A DNA stretch of 64,000 nt from Corythucha ciliata (lineage: Eukaryota; Arthropoda; Insecta; Hemiptera; Tingidae), in contig CM075938.1 in assembly GCA_038030265.1 (NCBI GenBank), positions 17,089,009 to 17,153,008 on the forward strand. The letters run 5' to 3'. Positions 1-10,560 of the stretch are shown piece after piece. The notes below the pieces were generated by a model. That model was not told the DNA's origin. It was given only the letters and a program-made list of their open reading frames with translations, and did no database searches. Made by a program: the position numbers and the translations under genes. How positions within the stretch are numbered: the stretch's first letter is position 1; each line of letters begins with the position of its first letter.

Positions 1-1200
1 CGGGAAGAGGAGAAGGAGAGCGATGTGAAGGCTGTTGAACTAATTTCTGCTTTGGAGCGAGCAGGGAGGGGGGTGTTTTCATTAGTCATAGCCAAGGAGA
101 GAGAGGGAAGCGTGCGCGTGGCGGCGGCGAACAGGGAAAGGAAAGCGAAATTGTAGAAGAGGGAAGAGCTGTGTCAGGGGGGGGGGGTTATTGCTAATAA
201 TTCCTAAAGTAGCAAATTGAATGCTGGGGTTCTAGAGAATTAAAAAAATCTCTTACCTTTTTCAAGTCAGATGGCCGGCAGTGGACGGCACGTGGGGTTC
301 GACGACTTCTGGCACTAGTTTGTAACGGGGGGGATTTTTGGGGCTTTTGGGACCGTTACAGGGGAGAAAGGACAAAATAATGAAATCACGAGTTAACGCT
401 CTAACTTTATTAACTTAACGAACAATCAAAAACCACTTAAAACTTGTTAACTTCCGGGGGGGGGGGCACAATGACACTGAGGGAACTAACCGAGCGGCCG
501 AGGCACACTCGAGCCGGCGGCTGGCGATCGGCTGCTTTATTTCGGCACTCCGTCCACCTAGAAAACTCAGGATTGAGTAAGAGGGGAATTGAAACTAGGT
601 TGTCTATTGCGACACTTGCCGTGCCGTTCAATTGAGCTTTGGACTCTTAGCTCAGCCCCCTGTCCCACACCGTAATGTCGTAGGCAACCTCGGGACCGGC
701 AACCTTCGTCACCCTTGCGTAGCGCACGTTACGCATCAAATAACTTTTTCAACATTATGCAGAAAATGCTTTGCGTTTTTCATGTTCTGTAATAATTTTC
801 GTAGTTACTCATAATATAAATGTTTTTTTATTCGCATTTCAATTTTGCACCACAAGATGAGCCCTTCTGGCTACTTTTCCTTAACTTTTCCATGGGGCCA
901 CGGCTTGAAAAATACACCTTGATAAGTCGATCTTTGTAACCACTTTGGTTACGGAAGTTGAGGGAGGAGGAGTTTCAACTAATCCACTGAGAGAGCACTG
1001 CCCGCAGGTTCATGTTCTTCTTGACGGGCTATGGTATAAAATCCATCTTTAATTTCTTTTTCTGACTTCCGGAAAGAAAATAGTAATTGTGTGAAGTGAT
1101 AATATGTGCTGCAAAGTGTTTCGTCGGTCCACGAGAATGCCTGGCCTCTCCCGAGGCTCGACTGTGCAACTCTCTTTTTTTTTCTCTCTTTTTTTTTTTC
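1..1200. other. Unassigned AT-rich non-coding stretch
   Basis: I see no convincing coding region here. Short open frames overlap on both strands and show no family motif. The stretch holds G runs near 177-187 and 462-470, and a T/TC-rich tract at about 1170-1200. The region near 360-450 is A/T-rich with repeated TTAAC words. No repeat from elsewhere in the window was recognised in it. Confidence 0.5.
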
Positions 1201-2135
1201 AAAAAGGCTGTTAATCATTCAGCCTTATTGTGACAAGTACGTCTGATTCGCAATGAGCCCGAAAAACCTCGGCCTATTTGTAATAAGACTAAATGGTCCA
1301 GACTGATTACAAAAAAAAATGAGTTTTCCACAAAAAGGCTAGGATTTTTAGAAAAAGACTGATTCGACAAAAATCCTGCGACACATAAACTAAAATTGGA
1401 ACGATACAGAGAATATTAGCATAGGCCCTGCGCAAGGAATTAAAATTTTTATTTTGGTTAAACCTCTTGTGATAAAATTCTACAAAAAAAGAAAAGAGGT
1501 GCCAATGGGCTAAACCAAATTTCAATGCATGAAGTATTTTTTTTAAAAATCAAATGCGTTGGAGTAGAGAGCCTGAAATTCGAGTGTCCTCAAAATAGGA
1601 CAGTGATAATTAATGGGTTAAAGTGTCCAAAAATGAGCGTTTCGCGTTGTTCTCGACTCCAAGCGGCTCGGCGATGTCCGCATGCGTTATGGTGCGCGGG
1701 GAAAATTCGTTTTGCTCCTGTAAACGGAGTGGCCTGAAATGGCGACATCACTGAGAGAACCGTCATTTTTTCCTGTATTTCGATCTCAGACGAACGTTGG
1801 AGTCCCGTGCAGAATGCTCAATAGACCAATGTGACCATTTTCCTCCTCAACATTACTGAGTGGCCGCCAGCGTCCCTTATACTATATTATATTATTATCA
1901 ATTCTGTAGATCTGCATCCGAAGAAATTCTTGCGGCTAGCGAACTATCCTCAAACTCGTTCCACAACGTTGGAGGGGGGTTATTGACAAAAGAATAATAG
2001 TAACCAGCAAGATGTCCGGTAGATTCAAGGGTTTGCAGGCTGGGTGGAATGATGGCTAAAATGTGAATCCCCCACCACTCTATGTGAAAATCGCGTTGAT
2101 AAAATCGAGAAGAAAAAAAACTGCTGAAATTGAGG
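1201..2135. other. Unassigned stretch with weak degenerate repeats
   Basis: No gene is supported. From about 1207 to 1400 short phrases resembling the ~35-base degenerate repeat of 19.7-22.5 kb recur, with words such as GATTCG, GCCTAT and AAAAAGGCT spaced by tens of bases. The match is loose. The rest, to about 2135, shows nothing I can name. Confidence 0.3.
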
Positions 2136-2139
2136 GGAT

Positions 2140-3418
2140 GTTCCCGTTTTTGGCGATCATCAATTATTACGATTTGAGAAAAAATAATAAAAAATCAAAA
2201 GTGGAGGACCACTCTCTTATTAAAAGAGAGAATAAAAATGTATTTTAAAAGAAAACGAAGAATAGAAAAAAGAGAAGACTCTGGTGAGGACTGCTTCGCA
2301 GGCGTTGGCTGTAAGACATATAAATGTGAAATTTTTATCACACGAATACAACGATTATTACCGCTAAGACTGAACATACCGTTACAAGACTTGTGATCGA
2401 ACTTGGGAAATGTCAGACGATGGACAAGGAATAGAACTCCCGCACCGGGAGGTGTTGCTCAATTGCAACGCGAGAAGATAACGACGGTGGATGGATCGCA
2501 ATTGATCCGTAGTTGATCGAGACCGACGACGACGTGGGCGACGCAGCTCTTTGATGATTTGACGAGAAAAGAAACGAACGCCGATATTTTGAAGAAATAG
2601 AAGATGCCGGGTGACGCTGATGTCGAAGTACTGACGACAGACCCGACCAGTATAATAACGAGGGCGACTTGTCCAAAATTACGACAATTCGGCACAAATA
2701 TGAATAGTAACACCACCGCTCTTCTCGAAGGGTACGAAGCAAGTGATTTTTTTTTATTATTCTATAAAACAGCTTGTTCCGTTTTTGTGATAATAATCAC
2801 TGGCTCGGTCTTGAAAATAATTAAAAAACAATTGACGCTTTGAAGCTGCCTCGAAGAGAAAGAATAAGTAGGAAAGTGAAAGATGAAGCATAATAATTAG
2901 TAGAATAGAAAACATAACATCAATAATGCATAAAAAAAAAAAAAAATGATTAAACAAGAAAACTTCCATGACCGTATCAATTTTTTCAGGTCTCCTACCC
3001 CTCCGATTTCATGCTGGTTAAAGGGTGACATGGGGGTGTTAGTCGAAAAATTCGGAATAAAACTCGAGCGCCCATGTTACCCTTTAACTAGAGAACCTAT
3101 AATCAGACAGGTAAAATCACAGACGCCATGTTCGCTCTTATCAATTATCAGTCTTGTAAAATCCTCCTTTAGTTGATGTTTTGTTGATATCAACAAACCA
3201 CCCCCAACCATTCTTATTAAACTGATAAGAACGAACATGGCGCCGTATGCGTCTACTCGTCTTTAAAGGTTCCTTACTTTAACCAGCATGAAATCGGACG
3301 GGTCGGATCACTGGAAAAATGGATACGGCCACGAGAGTTTTCTTGTTTATTATTTTTTTTATTTTAATATATATTTTTTTGTGCATTATTGATGAACGCC
3401 AAAAACGGGAACATGGAA
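2140..3418. mobile_element. Long hairpin (foldback) element, interrupted
   Basis: The outer ends are inverted copies: 2141-2165 (GTTCCCGTTTTTGGCG...) matches the complement of 3390-3418. The inner arms pair from about 2918-3034 with 3071-3088 plus 3284-3395, running through the words CAATAATGCA, AACAAGAAAAC, CGTATC and GATTTCATGCTGG. The right arm is split by a 188-bp MITE flanked by CTTTAAC. The left arm has about 750 extra bases between 2168 and 2918. With these removed the element is one long hairpin with a loop near 3035-3070. No coding capacity is seen. The superfamily is unknown. Confidence 0.7.
3089..3276. mobile_element. 188-bp MITE, copy 1, with 7-bp target duplication
   Basis: The ends are inverted (TAGAGAACCT... 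against TAAGGAACCTTT...), and the inner word GCCATGTTCG pairs with CGAACATGGC. The 7-base sequence CTTTAAC stands immediately on both sides (3082-3088 and 3277-3283). Removing the element and one CTTTAAC restores a continuous hairpin arm in the host element. A second copy of exactly the same length lies at 53618-53805. It is non-coding. A 7-base duplication is compatible with P-like or similar cut-and-paste superfamilies, but this is not decided by what I can see. Confidence 0.85.
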
Positions 3419-3422
3419 GTAT

Positions 3423-4445
3423 CGTGTGATTCACTACACAATCCCTGAGCCATCAATTACACAGTCTTCATTCCTCAAACACCAAAATTGCCATAGCCCT
3501 AAATCCAAAATTCTACGTCGCACGTAATCAATAATCAACCCTCAGCCCAAATCGACTAATCTCCAATTACCTACCCTCATCCATCAACGAATATAACCAT
3601 CAATCGTCATTCAATTTTCAATCCTCCTTCAATCATTCGTCTTCGGTCTTTCATAAAAAAAATCAAACAAAAAAATGTTACAAACTAGTCCAATGTAAGG
3701 CACAATGAGTATACTTGGGTCGATCAAAGGCGATTTTAGGACCTTCGACCATTTTAGAACAACAATTTCGATAGGCTGTAGCCCGTTCCATCTTCGTCGT
3801 AGAAAACTACTTTACATACAAAAGTTGTAGGAAATTTAATGCTCAACAAGTTTTGTGAGTGAATATTTTACTCGAAAGTAACTCATTTTCGGGATATTTA
3901 GAAGAAACTAAAAGAAGTGCCAAAAAATGTCGGTTTTTGGGCTGCCAAAAAATTGCACGAGCTTTTCAGGGTTAGCATTTTTTTTCTCGAACACTTCTGA
4001 CCTATAAATACATGACGGTAAAAAAATTCCCGTAGGGAACATGGAAGTAAAAGAGGTTTGTTTTCGGCAACGTTGAAGTTAATTCACGTGGAAATTGTAC
4101 GATGAATCCTAACAAAATAGTTACAAAATTCGAGAACCAAGTGTTTCGAACTTGAATCACTTGTTTTAAAGTTATATCTAAAAACGACATTTCGAGTCAG
4201 GTAGAACATGTCAGGTAATAATTTTTTCTCAAAACAAAGGCCAGATTGGTGCTTTTCATACCAAGAAAAAGCCCGGTTTTCATTTTCATACAATTTATCG
4301 AAAAACAAGCGACAGACCAACGGCATGCCAAAAACCAATTTTTTCAACTTTTTGAGGTTGTACTTAAAGAATCTGAAGTCAGCACGGACTCAATTTTTTT
4401 CACGAACATTATACTTCCATTCACGTAGGGAACATGGAAGTAAAA
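3423..4445 (+). mobile_element. Repeat element X, copy 1
   Basis: This copy aligns by eye with 28456-29856. Shared phrases include ACAGTCTTCATTC, CCATCAATCGTCA, GTAGCCCGTTCCAT, AAAAGTTGTAGGAAATTTAA and GACCTATAAATACA. The word GGGAACATGGAAGTA occurs just before it (3408-3422), inside it (about 4035) and at its end (4430-4444). No long reading frame is present. Copy 1 lacks the internal ~410-bp partial duplication of copy 2 and shows the uninterrupted site where copy 2 carries the giant inverted repeat. The class of element is unknown. Confidence 0.7.
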
Positions 4446-7370
4446 TGGAGAGAAATTATAGCCGGAAAAGTAGATACGTCATTTGGAGCTAAATATCCGC
4501 AAAATTGTAAGTTTTGAGTTTGAATATCCGGGAATTGGCAGGTTTCGGGGGTTTTTTTACTTCCACGTTAGTAATGGTGGAGCCCGGGCTAGCCATCCCA
4601 TGACAGCACTCCCGCCGGGTCCCGAGAGACCTCATAGCCTGGCAAATATTTAGCGACGCAGTTACACAACTCTCGGAGCCGAAACTGGGAAATTAAAGCT
4701 TCGGGTCGTAATATCAGTGAAATTACGAGTTTCCGGTCTTTATTTTATCAAAATTGCAAGTTCGTGGTCTTCAATGTCGCGAATTTCAAAGTAAGTTTTG
4801 AATTATTTAGGTCGCGATGTCTTTCGGCTCGCCGTTATTACCTGCACCCTTAGTTTTAAGTGTTGACGTGAGCGGGATTTTGAAAACTACTAAATCCGTG
4901 AATATCTCGGAAACTATTAGGAATGAATCGTGTTAGGGTCAATATGACTTTTTTTACGCATTTGTGACGTAGAATCACCAGCGTAAATATTGACATCCAT
5001 TTCAGAAACACCCTTTATAATGTTCTATAGTCGTTTAGAATAAACGAAAGAAATGAGGACTGAAGCGTTCAGTACTGAAGAGTTCAATTTTTTCTACAAA
5101 AAGGCCGGTCTTGCTCCCTTAAAACTTCAGTTCTTCGTTCGTTCTGCGTTGGTACTGTTTGGAAGGGAAAGTGTTTGAAAGGACCCTAAAAATTAATGAG
5201 AGTTTACTGTCGAGGCACTCGGATGTAACTTCGTAACGGTTCATTTTGCATTAAAAATTAACAGAACAAAAAAATCAGGAAATCTTTGAATAGAGTACCA
5301 AGTTTTTCCCCCGCTGGCTCCCCGAGTGGCCGCCATTTTTAAGCTCTTTGAATGAGTGGGCCAGACGTTGTTTCCCTGTTCAAAGAACGTCAGCTTTTTG
5401 TTCTCCTGACAAATTAATTAAACGTTTCTGCATACAGTGAGCGAAGACGACGGGAAAGTCTAAGGCAAGGGGAGATCTTTGAAAAGCCCTTTCGAGGGGC
5501 TTTGTAACCCTTCAACCAGTATACACACCTTGTTCTAAGTTGGGAAGTCTGGAGCAGCTTTTGCTACGTTTCAACATAAATCAAAGACGTTGAATTGGAT
5601 TTAGTTGTTGAACAAACTTCCAAGATGGAAGTTTAAACAAAATTTTGAAGCTACACTGAAATTCCGATAATTGCTTTAACAATAGCCGAATCAAATGAAT
5701 GAAAAACGTTGACTCGGACCAGGAATTATTAGAATGGGCTCCAAAGGGCCGGGCTCCCTGTCTTCAAATTTTTGCCAATGCTTTCAAGGGATAGCGTCAA
5801 ACCCGTATACTCATTTATTTCCGGAAATTTTCCTTCTCTTCGCATTAAATTCAAGACAACCCGACCTCATAATTCACATGGAAACCGCCTATTGCATGTG
5901 CTTTTCGGGCTTCTCTCAAGTGACTCTCCCCAAAGTTTTTCCATTCAAGCGGTTTGATTCGAAAAGTACGTTGGATGTGGTCAAATTCTATTATTAATTA
6001 ATTTCCCCTTTTTTTAAAAGAGGCTACTTGCCTTTTTTTGTCTTCCTTATCGATGACGTTCTTTTGTTTTCAATGATCTGGCTCGGAGCCTGGCATTCAG
6101 TTTTTTTTTTCTTTCTCAAACGCCAAGGATCTTTTTTGCCTCGGTTTTAATGCAATTCTTATGAGAATAAGATATAGTAAAAGGGGGGAGAGTTACGTGC
6201 GTAGCACGCTCGTTGTACCCGAAAAACGCGTTGTTTAATGTTCTGTAACAATTCAATTACCCTCGCACAAACAGAGGCAATAAAAACGATTGTTGGAAAA
6301 GAGGAGAAGTAGCTTTAAAGAGTGAGCCTTATGTTAGGATAGAGTGGGTAGTGGGCTGTAAGCACTGAAAAGACTGTAATAGTGTTCACGGTGCCTAAAG
6401 CAAATAGGGGGTTTTCCCGGTTGTGGTAAGGGCTCTTGTGATATACTTTTTGCCATTCCGTCAAGTCATCCTTTGAATTCCTTTTCTCTTTACTAAGAAT
6501 CACTGTAGCAAGATTCTCAGATTATCGAGATATCATCACAACGTCAAGTTTCTCAAAGTAAATATCGCGGTACAAAAATCTGAGCTTCAGCGAAGAGTGA
6601 GCTTTGTACATAAATCTCACTTGAAATTCCAGACTTTTATCAGAAATCTTACGGTCTTTCATTTTGTTGGTCAAATAAAGCATTAAATGGTTTTAGAGCC
6701 TACACGCATTACAAAATATTAAACGAGGGAACATTTTGTGCGTTGTAAAGATTCGAGAGAGGGATAAAAGGGGAGAAAATGTGGGCGGTGAGAAAAAGGG
6801 TTGTCTACAATTGAGATTTAATAACTGAGAAAGGCAAGTTGGTTTGCGGCCAACATTTCAACGGCCTACTAAACCAAGCCCACTGACAATTTCTGGTCTC
6901 TATTAATTATTTTCCACCGCTTTTAATTTGTTTGGAGAAAGAATCGTAAACGCCCCTCCCCCCCCCATTGTTTTTTCTTGTTTTCTTCTTGGAAACTCCC
7001 GCGATCAACACAGAAATACTCGAAAGACACGCGAAAAATAGCCAAAAATTACTGTTACGGCTGAAAAAGTTGCTCGAGTGGATTAACAAGTTATTTTCTG
7101 CTCACGCTTCTCGCGAAATTATTTCAGACGAAAACGCACACGGTTATGCTCCATTTTATTTTGATTACATTTGAGTGCACTGACATAATTGTTAGAACTG
7201 TATGTGAGAGAATGGAAACCACTGTACCCTCCTCTACTTTACTCCTTCTTTATATCGTTGTGTCAACCTCCTCCACAGCCTCTATCTTGTCATAATGCTT
7301 AAAAGCGTAAAATGTTGCTTTTACGCAACCCACCATGATTATTTCTTGGGTAAAAAGCAGAATTTCCCAT
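4446..7370. other. Unassigned non-coding stretch
   Basis: I find no supported gene in this 2.9 kb. At 4571-4830 there are phrases like AAATTGCAAGTTCGTGG that loosely resemble the degenerate ~35-base repeat elsewhere. Open frames, such as that at 5734-5997, carry no recognisable domain. C runs occur near 6956-6966. Confidence 0.5.
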
Positions 7371-7552
7371 TACAGGCCTCTCACGGCAAAGTGATGATGC
7401 CGAGATCAATTCCGATAATGCAGGTCAATGATTCATGTAATGACCTTTTTCTGAAGCTGGAAGACGTTCCCCAGGAGGGTATTATCCCAAATTATGGTGC
7501 TTTAAGACAGTAAGCTATTATATTCGGGTGACGTAAGCAATTCGAACAATCC

Positions 7553-8050
7553 TTAATACCAGCTTAACCAACTGTCTCTCAGCGCTTTGATCACTACAGC
7601 TTTCTTCCACTTCTTCCTTTCCGAAGTTTGATAATAGACTCGAGCCATAACTTTTTCTCCGTCTTGAAAAAAATGTATTCTTTTTGTTTTTTCAACACCA
7701 TTTTGAACATCCGGTTCTTTTGGTTTGCAGATCAAATCCAGTTGTGAATTAATCTCTCTGCCCAGCATCAAAAATTCTGGAGTCTTTCCTGTAGATTGGT
7801 GGACCGAGATTCTATAATAAAAAAGATAGCGTTGACATTTTTGTATGCCTTTTTTAGCCGACTTCACACTATTCTCAGCTAGTTCATTCGATGCTGGATG
7901 ATAAGGAGGTGAAGTTTTGTGGCGAATCCCGTTCCTTAGACAGAAATCCTGAAATTGCGACGATACAAACTGTGGCCCGTTGTCACTCACGATTTCCTTG
8001 GGCAGACCAAAACGAGAAAACACGTCATTCAACTTTTGAATTGTAGCATC
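7553..8050 (-). pseudogene. Ty3/gypsy integrase fragment (K02A2.6-like)
   Basis: The minus strand encodes part of a retrotransposon integrase: the second half of the catalytic core and the C-terminal region. Visible motifs are FSRFGLPKEIVSDNGPQFVS, with the second catalytic Asp in VSDNGPQF; PYHPASNELAE, with the catalytic Glu; and a C-terminal GEKVMARVYY...KWKKA stretch typical of the domain that follows the core. The frame opens at about 8050 after a stop and ends at 7553. The first catalytic Asp, the zinc-binding N-terminus and all of RT are missing. Element Y abuts it at about 8077, so the gene was cut or flanked by that insertion. It is a relic of a lineage different from the gag at 10.5 kb. 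Confidence 0.85.
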
Positions 8051-8076
8051 CCTTCATAATTGATTATTTAAATAAT

Positions 8077-10166
8077 AAAAATTTCGCTCCGGAAGCTGGC
8101 GGTCAGAAAGAGTGCATTTCATTTCGTATGCGGATACCCTAAGCCGCCCCAGAAGTAATAATGTTGAGACCATGATTTGTTTCGTTAATGTTTGACCCTT
8201 CCTCGTACTGTTTGATGACGAGTTTGTTTAAGCTGAACTTGATAGGAATCAAAGGCTACTTCGAAATGAAATCATCGTACCGAATATAATGCTTCTGGAA
8301 CCAACTGGTGATTTGTAGTGATTTTTTTACCAGTTCAAGCCATATTACCCCCCCCCCATCAAAGTTAACCGATTGGGCCCAGGTGGAATACCGACCGGGG
8401 TCTTATGACTACTGATTTTTGTGCCACAGCGCGTTCCGCTAAATTGATTTCTTCGAGAGTTATCGTGCTAACAAGACCACAAACTTACTTCCACCCCGGT
8501 GGCAACCCCCCCCCTCCCTTTCGACTTTTTCAAAAAATTAAAATGGGAATCAAAGGCTACTCTAACATGGAGTATACGTTGGTCATTCTACAAAAATACC
8601 TAAATTTCAGTCCCGGCATTGCTGCAACTTTTCTGTTTCGTTTTTTCATAATTTTTTTCTTATTGTTCGGTACTTGGTTATGCCTGACATAAACTCATTC
8701 GAACATATTCTTCATAACTAACTTCCATCGGCGTGCAATTTGAATTTAAATAGTCGAAAATTGTCTCCTTCACATGTCCCCAGCCACGAGTAGGATACTT
8801 TACTGGCCTGAAATGGTACTACATTGGTTGTGGGGAAAAAACGTGTCGGGGAATTGTTCTCCAGAAGGACCTGTAGTTTTTGATACAAAATGAATGAACT
8901 CAAAAGCTATTGTGTATCCAGCGTAAATGCGGAAAAACCACCTGTCCCGAGGGTAAAACCTATCTCCCTCACATTTTTTTCAGTTGAGTATCGCTACTCG
9001 TCTCCAGATTTTTTAAAAACCCGGTCGACTCTATCATAGGGGGGCTCATATGTTCCACAATTTCCGCTCCTGTATTGTGCCGGGGAAAATTGTGACGTCC
9101 GACTTGTCACGGTTTTTCACAAAAAAATTGGCATTGACATTTTTAAATCTATCTCCCTCACAGCCTTTAAAAAAGCGAGTGGTAGGTATTCTTGATATTA
9201 AAACGAGTCTAAATTTCAAGCTGTACTGGTAAACACAAAGTATGACCACTTGGCGTTGAATTTTGAAATGTCTGGGCCCAAAAAAAAGCTGATTTCATCA
9301 ACAATCTATCTCCCTCATACCTATCTCCCTCATTTATCTCAATATGAGGGAGATAGAGTTTGGGTGGACCGCTTCTTAGAAGCGCTCCATTTAACCATCT
9401 TTTTCGGCAAATCATGACCTGCCAAGAACTCCCCGCGATCTTATCAAGAAGCAGAAGGCATATTTGTAATTGTAGTGCGGTTTAGTCAAGAGGTTTAGAC
9501 AAGAAAAGGAAAAAGAAAGAATATGAGAGGCTATGGCGTTTAATAAGAGTGAACAATATCCTATGTCCTAGCTGCAGAACAACAAAAGAAAGAACAGCTA
9601 AAACATCTATCTGGGACATCCCCGGAAAAAATGATATTTCCGTCTTTCTCATACTCCTTCTGTAATGGAAATCGCGAGTTCGCCATAAAGACGGTGAATT
9701 ACGATTGCATATTTTCTATACCCACTCGGAAGCTTCATGTAAAGCAAAATAAACCAGATTTTTTTTTTAATTCACGATTTTGAATTCGACGAAATTGGAG
9801 GTCTGAATTTAGGTATTTTCGTAGAATGACCCACGTACCGAATATGATGCTTCTAGAATCAACTGGTGATTTTTTGACCATTTCAAGCCCTACTTCCCCC
9901 CCCCCCCTCCACCTTGACCGATTTGGCCCAAATGCAATACCGACCGGGGTCTTATGACAACTGATTTTTGTGCCAAACCGCGTTCCGCTAAATTAACTTC
10001 TACGAGAGTTATCGTGCTAACAAGAAAACGGCCATATATTATGTATATTCCGGAGACCACTGAATTCGTGTTCTAGAGGTTCTGAAACATGAAAAAAACC
10101 TGACATGACCCATGTTTGCCACCATCACGACGAGACCAATAGTGCATTTTCAGAATGAAATGCACT
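8077..10166 (-). mobile_element. Element Y, minus-strand copy (DINE/Helentron-like?)
   Basis: Read on the minus strand, it starts at 10166 with AGTGCATTTCATTC and a short hairpin. One or two 296-bp type units follow, then a tail ending near 8077 in CGGAGCGAAATTTT, with an inverted copy of the start word just before the end (about 8114-8126). The same head and tail occur on the plus strand at 32946-34380. The copy is split by a 1.25-kb TIR transposon. A T precedes the start in all three Y heads seen (10166, 32946, 36932). This layout resembles non-autonomous Helentron/DINE elements, which is inference; no replication or helicase gene is present. Confidence 0.65.
8580..9832. mobile_element. 1.25-kb TIR transposon inside element Y
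   Basis: Ends of about 30 bases are inverted copies (GGTCATTCTAC-AAAATACC and its complement) with few mismatches. ACGT stands directly outside both ends (8576-8579 and 9833-9836). The Y unit on either side reads continuously if the insert and one ACGT are removed, as seen in intact units at 33.2-34.2 kb. No transposase frame is seen. The interior carries the word CTATCTCCCTCA at 8960, 9149, 9306 and 9321, with an inverted copy at 9344-9356. The last two form a perfect 13-bp stem. Confidence 0.75.
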
Positions 10167-10178
10167 AAAAGAGCCCTC

Positions 10179-10308
10179 GGGGCCTATTCGGAGTTGTCGG
10201 GATAAAATGCCACAAGCGGGATCCAAGGACGCCGAATAAGAAATAACATTATCCCGTCATAGCAACCGTTTTTTGCGGCATTTTCACACGGCTTCGGAAT
10301 ACGGCCCC
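10179..10308. mobile_element. GGGGCC MITE, member D
   Basis: This 130-bp element has ends GGGGCCTATTCGGAG and its near complement CTTCGGAATACGGCCCC. A block of about 55 bases in the middle (10214-10270, containing GCGGGATCCAAGGACG and ATTATCCCGTCATAGC) is nearly identical to the reverse complement of the middle of 19833-19963. The terminal inverted repeats of those two differ from each other. It is non-coding and sits head to tail with another GGGGCC MITE. Confidence 0.75.
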
Positions 10309-10310
10309 TG

Positions 10311-10446
10311 GGGGCCTATTCTCTAACTCCGAAGCAATAGCTTTTTCGCAGTCATATGTTTATTTCATTAAGTTTCTTCAAACAAATGAATGAAATAAAC
10401 ACAAGGCTGGCGAAAAAAATATTGCTTGTTGTTAGAGAATAGGGCC
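10311..10446. mobile_element. GGGGCC MITE, member E
   Basis: The ends are GGGGCCTATTCTCTAAC and GTTAGAGAATAGGGCCCC, inverted copies. The inversion continues inward through GCAATAG...TTTTTCGC and GCGAAAAAAATATTGC, so most of the 136 bases fold back. It shares the GGGGCC terminus with members D and F, but not their interior. It directly precedes the LTR remnant of the gypsy element. Confidence 0.7.
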
Positions 10447-10532
10447 CCTGGTTTGTTATCAGTTGCTAAATATATTCTTTTTGGTGTTCCTATCTGATTC
10501 ATGTAATTCGTAGCGTTTAACAAACTTACATC
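10447..10532 (+). repeat. 3' remnant of a 5' LTR
   Basis: The 80-odd bases before the primer site end in ACTTACA, as expected for an LTR ending in CA, and lead directly into a tRNA primer-binding site and gag. The upstream part of the LTR is not recognisable because a MITE lies immediately before it. No matching 3' LTR was found in the window. The boundary is inferred from the primer site, not from two aligned LTRs. Confidence 0.5.
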
Positions 10533-10550
10533 TGGTGACCCCGACGTGAT
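10533..10550 (+). promoter_or_regulatory. tRNA primer-binding site of gypsy element
   Basis: TGGTGACCCCGACGTGAT begins with TGG, the complement of a tRNA CCA end, and lies 28 bases upstream of the gag ATG. This is the typical primer-site position for minus-strand DNA synthesis. In insect Mag-type gypsy elements a similar site is taken to use tRNA-Ser; the tRNA identity here is inference. Confidence 0.7.
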
Positions 10551-10560
10551 CCTCGCAAAA

